Shown here in pieces: positions 42,180 to 50,743 of a stretch of 64,000 bases of DNA. Location of the stretch: positions 1-64,000 of the forward strand of contig SCMV01000014.1 in assembly GCA_005502875.1 (NCBI GenBank), written 5' to 3'. The notes below the pieces were generated by a model. That model made no database searches. It had not been told where the DNA came from and saw nothing but the letters and a program-made list of their open reading frames with translations. The first letter of the stretch is position 1, and every line of letters begins with the position of its first letter. The position numbers and the translations under genes were made by a program. The DNA comes from Comamonadaceae bacterium 2PF. GTDB taxonomy: Bacteria > Pseudomonadota > Gammaproteobacteria > Burkholderiales > Burkholderiaceae_C.

Positions 42180-42815
42180 ATGGCCCAACTCTTTGAAGTT
42201 CACCCGGAACACCCACAGCCCAGGCTGCTCAAGCAGGCGGCGGCTTTCCTGCACCAGGGCGGCGTGGTGGCGGTGCCCACCGACTCCAGCTACGCCCTGG
42301 TCTGCCACCTCGATGACAAGTCGGCGGTCGATCAGCTGCGGCGCATCCGTGGGGTCGACGAGCGGCATCACCTGACGCTGTTGTGCCGAGACCTGTCCGA
42401 GCTGGCAAGCTACGCGCGGGTCGACAACCAGCAGTACCGTTTGCTCAAGCTGGCCACACCGGGGCCCTACACCTTCATCCTGGAGGCCACGAAAGAGGTG
42501 CCCAGGCGGGTGTCTCACCCGTCACGGCGCACGATCGGGCTGAGGGTGCCAGATCACCGTGTCACGCAGTCGCTGCTGGCAGAAATGGGGCAGCCCTTGC
42601 TGGCGACCACCTTGATCCTGCCCGATGAGGTCGAGCCCCTCAACGACGCGCAAATCATCCGTGAGGCCCTGCAAAAGCGCATCCAGGCGGTCGTCGATGC
42701 AGGCGCGTGCCCGATGGCTCCCACCACCGTCATCGACCTGAGCCAGGGCGGGGCGCAGGTGTTGCGTCAGGGCCGCGGTGAGCTCTCTCGGTTGGGCTTG
42801 AGCGACGCGGGCTGA
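42180..42815 (+). CDS. yciO: YciO-type threonylcarbamoyl-AMP synthase-like protein
   Basis: 211 residues with the Sua5/YciO/YrdC fold: AAAFLHQGGVVAVPTDSSYA near 20, DERHHLTLLCRDLSELASYA near 61, TPGPYTFILEATKEVPRR near 91 and RRTIGLRVPDHRVTQSLLAE near 112. YciO lacks parts of TsaC, so full t6A synthase activity is uncertain; E. coli YciO shows weak activity. It follows rnm/yciV as in E. coli, and its 3' end overlaps the convergent glutaredoxin gene by 49 bp. Confidence 0.88.
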   Translation: MAQLFEVHPEHPQPRLLKQAAAFLHQGGVVAVPTDSSYALVCHLDDKSAVDQLRRIRGVDERHHLTLLCRDLSELASYARVDNQQYRLLKLATPGPYTFILEATKEVPRRVSHPSRRTIGLRVPDHRVTQSLLAEMGQPLLATTLILPDEVEPLNDAQIIREALQKRIQAVVDAGACPMAPTTVIDLSQGGAQVLRQGRGELSRLGLSDAG

Positions 42816-43201
42816 ACGCCGGGGTCTTGCGCTGCCAGGGCCTCGGCCAGCCAGGGGGCATGAAAGCCCAGGTGCCAGCGATCGCCTGCGCGCACCAGCG
42901 GCACGCCCGGCGCCCCTTGCTCGGCGTAGGCGCGCTGGCAGGCCGAATCGGTTTCAACGTTGCATTCCTGCCAGCGCACACCGTGCTGGTTCAGCCACGC
43001 GATGGCTTTTGCGCAGTAAGGGCACGTTGAGGTCGTGTAGAGCGTGATGTCCACGCGCTGGCTGTGCTCGCGCACGGCCGACGCCGATCGGGTTGCCTGC
43101 CAGCTGTTGAGCCCTTGGGCGCCTCCCCAGAAAACAGCCACCAGCGCAGCGAGTCCCAGCAGGGACCGCATGGTGGGGCGTGCGGTCGGGCTCGTGGTCA
43201 T
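42767..43201 (-). CDS. membrane-anchored glutaredoxin-family protein
   Basis: 144 residues. One N-terminal helix (LGLAALVAVFWGGAQGL, residues 15-31) precedes a glutaredoxin-like domain with the redox motif TSTCPYCAKAI near 58 and a cis-Pro site in APGVPLVRAG near 97. It ends in HLGFHAPWLAEALAAQD. The family reduces disulfides; the topology suggests the domain faces the periplasm, but it could be cytoplasmic. It overlaps the convergent yciO end by 49 bp and shares its strand with plsY, 31 bp upstream. Confidence 0.82.
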   Translation of the reverse strand: MTTSPTARPTMRSLLGLAALVAVFWGGAQGLNSWQATRSASAVREHSQRVDITLYTTSTCPYCAKAIAWLNQHGVRWQECNVETDSACQRAYAEQGAPGVPLVRAGDRWHLGFHAPWLAEALAAQDPGVQPASLKPNRESSPRP

Positions 43202-43231
43202 GCTGGTCGTGCCCTTGGCTGTGCGCCCGAG

Positions 43232-43882
43232 TCAGCCCTTGGGCGGCTGCGCGTCGGTGGCAGCTGGCGCCTTCTGGCCGAGCTTGCTTTCCTGGCCGGC
43301 CAGCAGCTTGCGGATGTTGGCCTCGTGACGCCAGATCAGCAGGGCGCTCATGACGACGGTTCCAAAGGTGGCGGGGCCGATGCCCCAGCCCCATGCCTGG
43401 ATGATGGGCGCGGCCAGCGAGGCCGTCAGCGCCGCCAGCGAGGAATAGCGGAAGACGACGGCCATCGTGATCCAGACCAGCAGCACGAGGCCGCCCAGCG
43501 CGGGCGCGAAGCCCAGCAGCACACCGGCTGCCGTGGCCACGCCTTTGCCACCTTCGAACTTGAAAAAGATGGGCCACAGGTGCCCGATGAAAGCGCCCAG
43601 CCCCACCGCCGTCACCACCAGTTCGGACAGCCCGAGTTGCCAGGCCATGACCACCGGCACGTAGCCCTTGAGCGCGTCGAACAGCAGGGTCAGGATGGCG
43701 GCTGCCTTGTTGCCAGAACGCAGCACATTGGTGGCCCCCGGGTTGCCGGACCCGTAACTGCGGGGGTCGGCCAAGCCGAACACGCGGCTGACGATGACAG
43801 CGAAAGACAGCGAGCCGATGAAGTAGGCAACGACGGCGCCCAGGCCGGCGATCGTCAGGGGGTCTAGGGCGGACAGGTTCAT
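43232..43882 (-). CDS. plsY: glycerol-3-phosphate acyltransferase PlsY
   Basis: 216 residues with about five to six helices. The conserved loops are GSLSFAVIVSRVFGLADPRS near 24 and YGSGNPGATNVLRSGNKAAA near 44, where the GSGNPGATN motif is diagnostic, then AFIGHLWPIFFKFEGGKGVA near 100, where GGKGVAT is the third motif. PlsY transfers an acyl group from acyl-phosphate to glycerol-3-phosphate in the inner membrane, starting phospholipid synthesis. A basic, Ala/Pro-rich tail follows the last helix. I chose ATG 43882; seven codons upstream are optional. Confidence 0.94.
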   Translation of the reverse strand: MNLSALDPLTIAGLGAVVAYFIGSLSFAVIVSRVFGLADPRSYGSGNPGATNVLRSGNKAAAILTLLFDALKGYVPVVMAWQLGLSELVVTAVGLGAFIGHLWPIFFKFEGGKGVATAAGVLLGFAPALGGLVLLVWITMAVVFRYSSLAALTASLAAPIIQAWGWGIGPATFGTVVMSALLIWRHEANIRKLLAGQESKLGQKAPAATDAQPPKG

Positions 43883-44058
43883 GCGCGGTGACCGGGAGTG
43901 CAACGGGGAGCGGGAGAAGAGGGCGCCAGTGTAGTGGAGCCCCGGGGCGCCTTGGCGTCAGGGCCCGCTCGCTCGGGTGCCCTCAGGGGGTTTGTCCCAT
44001 CCTCCGTGGCTCTCAGGCGTGCAGACAATCGCCGCAACCCGAAGCCCTCACCCCGTTC

Positions 44059-44790
44059 ATGATCTCTTACAGTCGTCCTCAGTTCTGGCAGCGAACCTGG
44101 TTCACGCTCTTGTGCATGGGCGCTGCCGTGGCCGCTGTCGTGGCCTGGTGGGTCTGGCAGGGGCGGGCGGCTTCGGCGTCCGAGCGGGACGTGGTGGCTC
44201 AGGCGCAGGGTGCCGCAGGGGTGTCCGAGGCGGTTGCGCGCGCGGGTCTGCAGGAGCCAGTCGTGCTCTCAGATGGGCGTCCGGAGGATTTCTCCGCGCA
44301 GGAGTGGGCGGCCCTCAAAGACGCCATGAAGCAGTCGTCGCAGCCCGAGGCCGAGCTCAAGCGCGTGGTGGCTTACCTGCGTTTCCAAAAGCGTTTCGAC
44401 CAATGGCAGGGGCTGCGTGATTCAGCAGACGTTGGTTTGCGACGGCAGGTGGCTGCCTCGTTGGTCGAACAAGTGCCCGAGCGCCTCAAAGAGGGCGAGG
44501 TGACCATGGGCGAAGCGCAGTTGCTGCTCAGTGCCCTGTGGTCCGATCTTGAGCCAGACGAGGCCCGCCGCCGTCAGCGCATCGAAGAGGGCATCAAAAT
44601 CTTGCAGGCCGCTGCGCCACAGCCCGATGCCGACCAGGCCCGACGCGAGGCCGATCGCCTCAGCGAATACAAGCGCCGAGAGTCGGCCATCGTGCTGGAG
44701 TATCAGTCGAGGCCGGAAACCCAGCGCGACCCCGCCTGGCTGGAGGCCCAACTCGACGACGCGCGTCGCGCGGTCTACGGCGGCAATTGA
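44059..44790 (+). CDS. membrane-anchored hypothetical protein with helical domain
   Basis: 243 residues. One N-terminal helix (TWFTLLCMGAAVAAVVAWWV, about 13-32) anchors a soluble part rich in Glu, Arg, Ala and Gln that is predicted all-helical, for example DFSAQEWAALKDAMKQSS and ERLKEGEVTMGEAQLLLSAL. No enzyme motif is visible. It lies between plsY and the AI-2E-type transporter. I do not recognise the family. Confidence 0.7.
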   Translation: MISYSRPQFWQRTWFTLLCMGAAVAAVVAWWVWQGRAASASERDVVAQAQGAAGVSEAVARAGLQEPVVLSDGRPEDFSAQEWAALKDAMKQSSQPEAELKRVVAYLRFQKRFDQWQGLRDSADVGLRRQVAASLVEQVPERLKEGEVTMGEAQLLLSALWSDLEPDEARRRQRIEEGIKILQAAAPQPDADQARREADRLSEYKRRESAIVLEYQSRPETQRDPAWLEAQLDDARRAVYGGN

Positions 44791-44884
44791 GCCGGGCGAG
44801 CCCGTTCGCTTGGCTGGCGTTGCGCGGATGCGCCGTTGGCTTGGCGCCGAGCGCAGCCTTCGCGCTCGATAGAATGCGCTCCTG

Positions 44885-45970
44885 ATGGTCGATTCGCCCG
44901 CATCCCTCTCGCAGAACATCTTTCGCTGCCTCTTGCTTGCTTTGGTGGCAGGCGTGCTTTGGTGGCACGCCAGCGTCCTGTTGCCGTTCGCCCTCAGCAT
45001 GGTGCTGGCCTACGTGCTGCGGCCTGGCGTCGAGCGGCTGATCGGGGCGCGCGTGCCCCGGGTGCTGGCCGTGGCCCTCTCGTTGCTGATGGTGCTCCTG
45101 ACGGCGTCGGTGCTGCTGTTGCTGCTGGTGCCGATCGTGTCGCAACTGGTGCCCATGATCCGCTCGCAGCTCCCCGATTTGTTGACCCAGGCTTGGCAAG
45201 CCCTGGCACCCAGGCTTTCTGCCCTGGGTGTGGAGGTGCCAAGCTCCATCGACCAGGTGAAAGCTCAACTCGTTGACCTGCTGCAAACGCATGGCAGTGA
45301 GTGGGGCAGCGCGCTTTGGCGTTCGGCGGTGGCTGGTGGCAGCGGCTTGTTCGCGCTGCTGGGCTACGCCTTTTTGGTACCCATGTTGGCTTTTTACTGG
45401 CTGCTTGACTGGGACCGCCTGACGCCCGCCGCACGGGGTTTGATCCCCTGGCGCTGGCGCCCTGCCTTGAACGAGCTGCTCGACGAGGTCGACTCCCTCA
45501 TGGGTCAGTACTTGCGAGGGCAGGCGCTGGTGATGCTGATCCTGGCCGTCTACTACAGCGTGGGCCTGAGCCTCTTCGGCTTCAACCTGGCCCTCCCGAT
45601 CGGTGTGTTCACCGGGCTGGCGGTCTGCATCCCTTACCTGGGCTTTGGCCTGGGGCTGCTGCTGGCGCTGCTGGCCGGGTTGCTTCAGTTCGCCGCGGCG
45701 GGAGAGGGGCTGCTGCAGCCCTTGGTTGGTGTCGCCGTTGTCTACGGTTTGGGGCAGGTGATCGAGAGCGTGGCGCTCACGCCCCGGCTGGTCGGCGAGC
45801 GCATCGGCTTGCATCCGCTGGGGGTGATCCTGGCGCTGATGCTGTTCGGTCAGTGGTTGGGCTTTTGGGGCATCGTCGTGGCCTTGCCTTGTGCGGCCTG
45901 TCTGACCGTGGTCGGGCGTCGCCTGCTGGCCCGCTGGCGCGCCAGTGCAGGCTTCTTGCGCACCGAGTGA
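44885..45970 (+). CDS. AI-2E family membrane transporter
   Basis: 361 residues with about eight helices. Characteristic parts: LPFALSMVLAYVLRPGVERL near 38, GYAFLVPMLAFYWLLDWDRL near 160, YLRGQALVMLILAVYYSVGL near 208 and GEGLLQPLVGVAVVYGLGQV near 275, followed by LTPRLVGERIGLHPLGVILA near 298. The family includes autoinducer and Na+/H+ transporters, but substrates of most members are unknown. Position directly upstream of hda is the usual Burkholderiales order. Confidence 0.88.
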   Translation: MVDSPASLSQNIFRCLLLALVAGVLWWHASVLLPFALSMVLAYVLRPGVERLIGARVPRVLAVALSLLMVLLTASVLLLLLVPIVSQLVPMIRSQLPDLLTQAWQALAPRLSALGVEVPSSIDQVKAQLVDLLQTHGSEWGSALWRSAVAGGSGLFALLGYAFLVPMLAFYWLLDWDRLTPAARGLIPWRWRPALNELLDEVDSLMGQYLRGQALVMLILAVYYSVGLSLFGFNLALPIGVFTGLAVCIPYLGFGLGLLLALLAGLLQFAAAGEGLLQPLVGVAVVYGLGQVIESVALTPRLVGERIGLHPLGVILALMLFGQWLGFWGIVVALPCAACLTVVGRRLLARWRASAGFLRTE

Positions 45971-45980
45971 CGGGGTCGTC

Positions 45981-46784
45981 ATGAGCGATGTCTCCCGAGG
46001 GGCGGCGCCCCCTGTGCCAATGCGCCAATTGCTGCTGGACCTGGGCTCGCCAGCCGTGCCTGGGCTGGATGCCTTCGTCACAGGCGGGCAGGCCCAGAAC
46101 GAGGCGCTGCTGGCCTGGCTGAGCACCTGGCCGGCGGTGGAAGGGCCGCTCTCGCCAGCCTACATCTGGGGGGCGCCAGGCAGCGGCAAAACCCACTTGC
46201 TGCGCGCCATGGTCGAGCGGGCCCTGGGCCTGGGCTTCGGCGTGATCTGGCTGAACGCCCAGACCTGCCAGATGTGGGGCGGCTGCGAGCCCGGCGCGCC
46301 GACGCTGGCCCTGCTCGACGATTGCGAGCGGCTGGACGCCGAGAGCCAGCACCTGGCGTTCAAGTTGTTCATCGAGTCGGCGGCGGCGCTGGCTGCGCGC
46401 GAAACCGGCGCCGCCCCCGCAGAGCCGTTGGGAGACGAGCCCCCGCAAACCGGTGAGCTGTTCATCCTGGCAGCAGGGCGCCTGCCGGTGGTGGACCTGC
46501 CTGTGCGCGACGACCTGCGCACGCGCCTGGGCTGGGGGCTTTCCTTCGCCTTGCAGCCACTGGGTGAGTCTGGCGTGCGAGAGGTGCTACAACAGGCGGC
46601 CCAACGCCGGGGCATGTCCCTGAGCGAAGAGGTGCTGGCCTACCTGCTGAGCCGCCACGAGCGCGACCTGGGGTCGTTGATGGGGTTGCTCGACCGCCTC
46701 GACGATTACGCCTTGTCCGAACACCGTTTGGTCACCATCCCCTTGCTCAAGCAGATGCTGGCCTCAGAATCCCCTTCATCATGA
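45981..46784 (+). CDS. hda: DnaA regulatory inactivator Hda
   Basis: 267 residues of a DnaA-like AAA+ ATPase. It has PMRQLLLDLGSPAVPGLDAF near 14, the sliding-clamp binding segment of Hda (QLLLDL). Walker A is WGAPGSGKTHLLRAM near 65; Walker B is LALLDDCERL near 110. An insertion, ARETGAAPAEPLGDEPPQTG, follows before the sensor-1 region (LFILAAGRLP), and the arginine-finger and sensor-2 region is RDDLRTRLGWGLSFALQPLG. Hda with the beta clamp promotes hydrolysis of DnaA-ATP to limit re-initiation. ATG 45981 was chosen; M at 46020 is a plausible shorter start. Its stop overlaps the next start (ATGA). Confidence 0.92.
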   Translation: MSDVSRGAAPPVPMRQLLLDLGSPAVPGLDAFVTGGQAQNEALLAWLSTWPAVEGPLSPAYIWGAPGSGKTHLLRAMVERALGLGFGVIWLNAQTCQMWGGCEPGAPTLALLDDCERLDAESQHLAFKLFIESAAALAARETGAAPAEPLGDEPPQTGELFILAAGRLPVVDLPVRDDLRTRLGWGLSFALQPLGESGVREVLQQAAQRRGMSLSEEVLAYLLSRHERDLGSLMGLLDRLDDYALSEHRLVTIPLLKQMLASESPSS

Positions 46785-47449
46785 ACCTTTGTCTTTTCGA
46801 CCTCGATCACACGCTGCTGCCGCTGGATTCCGACCACGAATTCGGTGAGTTCATCATCCGGCAGGGCCTGGTCGATGGCGCCGACTACCGCCGCCGCAAC
46901 GACGACTTCTACCGCCAGTACTGCGACGGCACCCTGGTGCTCGGCGACTACATCGCCTTCACCACCAGCGTCTGGCGTGAATTGTCCGCCGCCGAGCAGT
47001 CGGCGCTGCAGCAGGCCTACATGGGCGAGGTGATCCTGCCGGCGCTCAAACCTCAGGCGGTCGAGCTGGTCGAGCGGCATCGCGCCCAGGGCGACCTGCT
47101 GGCCATCGTCACCGCCACCAACGAATTCGTCACCCGCCCGATCGCCGATGCCTTCGGCGTCGAGGACCTCATCGCAGTGAAGTTGCAGCGCGATGAGCAC
47201 GGGCGCGTGAACGGGCGCATCGACGGCGTGCCCTCGTTCCGCGAAGGCAAGATCACACGTGTGGAACAATGGCTGTCTGATCAGGGCCGCCACCTCGGCC
47301 AGTTTGATCGCGTCAGTTTCTACAGCGACTCCCCCAACGACCTGCCCCTGCTTGAGCGGGCCACCGACCCAGTGGCCACCAACCCCAGCCCCGAGCTGGA
47401 AGCCGTGGCGCAGTCTCGAGGCTGGCGCATCCTCCGGTTGTTTGCATGA
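46781..47449 (+). CDS. HAD-IB family phosphatase (SerB-like)
   Basis: 222 residues. The HAD motifs are FDLDHTLLPLDSDHEF near 6 (nucleophile and acid), IVTATNEFVTRPIADAFG near 107, and the C-terminal FYSDSPNDLPLLE near 185 (motif IV). It belongs to the phosphoserine phosphatase-like group often found between hda and pcnB in betaproteobacteria. The physiological substrate is not settled; a histidinol- or phosphoserine-type small phosphoester is likely. The start overlaps hda by 4 bp and the stop overlaps pcnB by 4 bp. Confidence 0.9.
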   Translation: MNLCLFDLDHTLLPLDSDHEFGEFIIRQGLVDGADYRRRNDDFYRQYCDGTLVLGDYIAFTTSVWRELSAAEQSALQQAYMGEVILPALKPQAVELVERHRAQGDLLAIVTATNEFVTRPIADAFGVEDLIAVKLQRDEHGRVNGRIDGVPSFREGKITRVEQWLSDQGRHLGQFDRVSFYSDSPNDLPLLERATDPVATNPSPELEAVAQSRGWRILRLFA

Positions 47450-49053
47450 TCAAAAGCCTGATTCACAAGTTCCTCGGCAAGGGCACGCCCCACAAGCGCC
47501 CGCACGCCCACGCCGCCAAAGGCGGGGCCAAACCCGCTCGCATCCCCACGGGCAAACGCGTTGACGTGCCAGCTTCCGAGCACGGCATCGACCCCAAGCT
47601 CGTCGATGAGCGCGCCCGCAAAGTCGTCGAAACCCTGCAGGACGCCGGCTACGAGGCCTACATCGTCGGCGGCGCCGTGCGCGACCTGCTGCTGGGCCTG
47701 CGCCCCAAAGACTTCGACGTGGCCACCAACGCCACGCCCGAGCAGGTCAAGGGCCTGTTCCGCCGCGCCTTCATCATCGGCCGGCGCTTTCGCATCGTCC
47801 ACGTCGTCTATGGCCGTGGTCGCGAGCACGAGGTCATCGAGGTCTCGACCTTCCGCGCCTACCTCGACAACGACGCCGCCGAGCAGGTCTCCGGCAACGA
47901 GAAGACCTCCAAGCGCGAACTGGCCGACAAGTCGCACGTGGTGGACGCCAGCGGCCGCGTGCTGCGCGACAACGTCTGGGGCCCGCAGGACCAGGACGCC
48001 GCCCGCCGCGACTTCACCATCAACGCCATGTACTACGACCCGCGCACGCAGGTCGTGGTGGACTACCACGGTGGCATCCAGGACGCCAAAAAGCGCGTGC
48101 TGCGCATGATCGGCCACCCCGAGACCCGCTACCGCGAAGACCCGGTGCGCATCATCCGCGTGGTGCGTTTCGCCGCCAAGCTGGGTTTCGAGATCGAGCC
48201 CAAGACGCGCGAGCCCATCCGCGAGATGTCCGAGCTGTTGAGCAACGTGCCGCAGTCGCGCCTGTTCGACGAGATGATCAAGCTGCTGCAGACCGGGCAC
48301 GCACGCGCCTCGATCGAGCAGTTGCGCAAGCAGGGCCTGGACTGCGGCGTCTTCCCCATCCTCGACGCGGTGTTCGACGAGGCCCGGCGTCACCCCGGGC
48401 GCGAACAGTTCGTGCAGTTGGCGTTGGCCGACACCGACCGCCGGGTTTCCGAAGGCAAGCCCGTGGCGCCCAGTTTCCTGCTGGCCTGCCTGCTGTGGCA
48501 CGACGTGCTGGATCACTGGCAGCGCAACCAGGCGCAGGGCGAGCCGGTGTTCCCGGCCTTGCAATCGGCCACGGATGCGGTGTTCGACGCGCGCATCGGG
48601 GACATTTCCGGCCGAGGCAAGCTCGCCACCGACATGCGCGAGATCTGGACCATGCAGCCGCGCTTTGACCGCCGCACGGGCAACGGGCCGCTCTCGCTGG
48701 TTGAGCAGCCGCGTTTCCGCGCTGGTTTCGACTTCCTGCGCTTGCGCGGGCAGTGCGGTGAAGTGGCCGCCGACCTAGCGACCTGGTGGGAAGAGTTTTC
48801 GCTGGCCGATGACGCGGAGCGCCGTCGGTTGATGGACGCCGCGCGTCAGCAGGCCGGGCAGGGTGGTCCGCGCCGCGTGCCTCGCACCAAGGCCGCCGTG
48901 GCCACCGTGGCCGCCGACTCGCAAGAAGATGAAGGCGATGACGAGGCCGACGAGACCCAGGGCTCGGCAGGTGGGGGCACAGCTCCGGCCCGCAAGCGCC
49001 GCCGCCGCCGCCGCAAGCCTGCGGGCGCCTCCCAGGCCGGCGCCGCCGAGTAA
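47446..49053 (+). CDS. pcnB: poly(A) polymerase I
   Basis: 535 residues. The nucleotidyltransferase head includes IVGGAVRDLLLGLRPKDFDV near 77, with the GGAVRD motif and DxD acids (DFDVAT). The RNA-binding neck and body contain DNVWGPQDQDAARRDFTINA near 172 and TRYREDPVRIIRVVRFAAKL near 226. A basic C-terminal tail (ARKRRRRRRKPAGAS) is typical of betaproteobacterial PcnB. It adds 3' poly(A) tails to RNA for decay, in the cytoplasm. Part of the hda-HAD-pcnB-folK operon. Confidence 0.95.
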   Translation: MIKSLIHKFLGKGTPHKRPHAHAAKGGAKPARIPTGKRVDVPASEHGIDPKLVDERARKVVETLQDAGYEAYIVGGAVRDLLLGLRPKDFDVATNATPEQVKGLFRRAFIIGRRFRIVHVVYGRGREHEVIEVSTFRAYLDNDAAEQVSGNEKTSKRELADKSHVVDASGRVLRDNVWGPQDQDAARRDFTINAMYYDPRTQVVVDYHGGIQDAKKRVLRMIGHPETRYREDPVRIIRVVRFAAKLGFEIEPKTREPIREMSELLSNVPQSRLFDEMIKLLQTGHARASIEQLRKQGLDCGVFPILDAVFDEARRHPGREQFVQLALADTDRRVSEGKPVAPSFLLACLLWHDVLDHWQRNQAQGEPVFPALQSATDAVFDARIGDISGRGKLATDMREIWTMQPRFDRRTGNGPLSLVEQPRFRAGFDFLRLRGQCGEVAADLATWWEEFSLADDAERRRLMDAARQQAGQGGPRRVPRTKAAVATVAADSQEDEGDDEADETQGSAGGGTAPARKRRRRRRKPAGASQAGAAE

Positions 49054-49074
49054 GGCTCAGGTGCGCTGCACAAC

Positions 49075-49653
49075 ATGGGGGCCTTGGTGAGCACCCCCGA
49101 GGAGGCCTGCGCGGGGGCTGATGCGTGCGCGCTGGCCCCTCGCTTTCGGGCGTTCGTGGCGCTGGGTGGCAACCTCGGCGAGGTGCGCGCCCGCCTGCAG
49201 GCCGCAGTGGTGGCCCTGCGCAATTTGCCGGGCACGGAGCTGGAAGGTGCATCGTCGCTCTACCGCACCCGACCCGTGGATGCCGGTGGCCCCGATTTCC
49301 TGAACGCAGTCGTGGCGCTCGACACCATGCTTGCGCCACATGAGTTGCTGCGCGCTTTGCTCCGCATCGAGCTCGAGCACGACCGCGAGCGCCCCCATGT
49401 CAACGCCCCCCGCACGCTGGATCTGGATCTTCTGCACCATGGTGGTGCGGTTTTGCGGACCCCCAGCCTGACCCTGCCGCATCCTCGCCAGCTTGATCGG
49501 GCCTTCGTCATGGTGCCGCTTGCCGAGCTTGTGGCGTGCCTGCCGGCTCGCTCAGACAGTCCGGAGCCCGATGTCCTCGACGGTGGAAAAAGAGCCCGTT
49601 TGGCCTCCGAGCAAGGCATCGAGGCCATTTCCGGGCCCAACTGGTTGGGTTAA
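49075..49653 (+). CDS. folK: 2-amino-4-hydroxy-6-hydroxymethyldihydropteridine pyrophosphokinase
   Basis: 192 residues. The HPPK motifs: FVALGGNLGEVRARLQAAVV near 26, ASSLYRTRPVDAGGPDFLNA near 60, and ERPHVNAPRTLDLDLLHHGG near 104, which carries the ATP/Mg site acids, then LPHPRQLDRAFVMVPLAEL. It makes the dihydropterin pyrophosphate for folate synthesis. A start at GTG 49087 would shorten the unusual first residues. The last codons overlap the -35 box of the rpsU promoter. Confidence 0.92.
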   Translation: MGALVSTPEEACAGADACALAPRFRAFVALGGNLGEVRARLQAAVVALRNLPGTELEGASSLYRTRPVDAGGPDFLNAVVALDTMLAPHELLRALLRIELEHDRERPHVNAPRTLDLDLLHHGGAVLRTPSLTLPHPRQLDRAFVMVPLAELVACLPARSDSPEPDVLDGGKRARLASEQGIEAISGPNWLG

Positions 49654-49673
49654 TGGAATTTCCGGGCTATAAT
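49645..49673 (+). promoter_or_regulatory. rpsU: sigma-70 promoter of rpsU
   Basis: TTGGGT (49645-49650), a 17-bp spacer and a perfect TATAAT (49668-49673) make the clearest sigma-70 promoter in the window. The -35 box lies inside the folK 3' end. The predicted start near 49680 leaves a 5' leader of about 226 nt before rpsU. Confidence 0.75.
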
Positions 49674-49679
49674 CGCAGG

Positions 49680-49905
49680 CTCTATTGGTGGGCTTGGTAG
49701 CATGTTTGCAAAGTCAAGTCCTCCTGGTGAGCGCCAAGGGCGTCTGGCAAGGGATTCAAAAGTGCATGGCACCGCTGAATGTCGGCCGGATCAAAATCAG
49801 TGAGTCGTGCATCCGGCCGGCTTGTGCTGGTTCACTGACCGAAGCGCGCAACAGGGGGCCATGCCGCCAGCCTTTGAATGCATTCAATCTGAAAGCGAAT
49901 CTCTG
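49680..49905 (+). promoter_or_regulatory. rpsU: structured 5' leader of rpsU
   Basis: CGGCCGGAT (49783-49791) pairs perfectly with ATCCGGCCG (49811-49819). AGTGA (49799-49803), inside that loop, can pair with TCACT (49832-49836) outside it, giving either a pseudoknot or a switch between two folds. No peptide is evident in the leader. It may mediate control of S21 synthesis. Confidence 0.45.
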
Positions 49906-50118
49906 ATGACGACCATCCGTGTCAAGGAAAACGAGCCGTTCGACGTGGCCCTGCGCCGCTTCAAGCGCACCATTGAAAAGCTGGGTCTGCTGACCGAACT
50001 GCGCGCCCGCGAGTTCTACGAAAAGCCCACCTCCGAGCGCAAGCGCAAGAAGGCTGCGGCCGTCAAGCGTCACTACAAGCGCGTGCGCAGCATGCAGCTG
50101 CCCAAGAAGCTGTACTGA
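49906..50118 (+). CDS. rpsU: 30S ribosomal protein S21
   Basis: 70 residues: [20 protein letters not shown] is the canonical start, followed by a very basic C-terminus ([20 protein letters not shown]). S21 sits on the 30S platform and helps mRNA binding. The ATG at 49906 gives the standard length. It has its own promoter and a long leader, and is followed by a strong terminator at 50171-50210. Confidence 0.97.
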   Translation: MTTIRVKENEPFDVALRRFKRTIEKLGLLTELRAREFYEKPTSERKRKKAAAVKRHYKRVRSMQLPKKLY

Positions 50119-50170
50119 TCAGCTTCTTGCCCGTGGTGAGCCTGTAGCCAGGCTGCCCGAAGGCAAACCA

Positions 50171-50210
50171 GGCCCGCGCGGGGACGCCCATGCGGGCCTT
50201 TGTTTTTTTC
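50171..50210 (+). terminator. rho-independent terminator after rpsU
   Basis: GGCCCGC (50171-50177) pairs with GCGGGCC (50192-50198) and is followed by TTTGTTTTTTT. It lies about 50 bp after the rpsU stop and 14 bp before the yqeY start, so yqeY must be read by leakage or by a promoter not seen here. Confidence 0.8.
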
Positions 50211-50223
50211 AACGAGTCACACC

Positions 50224-50670
50224 ATGAGCCTCAAGCAACGCATCTCCGATGACATGAAAGCCGCCATGCGAGCCAAGGAAGCCGAACGCCTGGGCACCAT
50301 CCGCATGTTGCTGGCCGCGATGAAGCAAAAGGAAGTCGACGAGCGCATCGAGCTCGACGACACCTTGGTCGTGGGCATCGTCGACAAGCTGATCAAACAG
50401 CGCAAGGATGCCGCCCAGCAGTACGAGGCCGGCAACCGTCAGGACCTGGCCGACAAGGAAAAATTCGAGATCACGGTGCTGGAGGCTTACCTGCCGCAGC
50501 GCTTGAACGCGGACGAGGTGGCTGCAGCGGTCAAGGCCATCGTGGTCGAATTGGGGGCGTCGGGCCCTGGCGACATGGGCAAGGTCATGGGTGTGGTCAA
50601 GCAGCGGCTGACAGGTCAGGCCGACATGGGTCAGGTGTCGGCGGCGGTGAAGGCCGCCCTGGCGGGTTGA
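50224..50670 (+). CDS. yqeY: YqeY (GatB/YqeY domain) protein
   Basis: 148 residues: LKQRISDDMKAAMRAKEAER at the N-terminus, RLGTIRMLLAAMKQKEVDER near 20 and ITVLEAYLPQRLNADEVAAA near 81, with the C-terminal tail GPGDMGKVMGVVKQRLTGQA near 115. The domain is shared with the tail of GatB, which binds tRNA, but free-standing YqeY has no confirmed role. Placement next to rpsU (and often dnaG/rpoD elsewhere) is typical. Confidence 0.92.
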   Translation: MSLKQRISDDMKAAMRAKEAERLGTIRMLLAAMKQKEVDERIELDDTLVVGIVDKLIKQRKDAAQQYEAGNRQDLADKEKFEITVLEAYLPQRLNADEVAAAVKAIVVELGASGPGDMGKVMGVVKQRLTGQADMGQVSAAVKAALAG

Positions 50671-50743
50671 TCCCCAGGCATCAGGTCGGTCCAAACAGGT
50701 CGTCTGGCCTTACCATTTCGCGTCCCGAACGCCGAGGTTCAAC

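Noticed and set aside
48278-49339. A 353-residue minus-strand frame opposite pcnB and folK
   Set aside because: Arg/Pro-rich and motif-free; the plus-strand genes explain the region fully.
49674-49905. A tRNA or leader peptide upstream of rpsU
   Set aside because: No cloverleaf or CCA end, and no frame with a ribosome site; the region reads as an untranslated leader.
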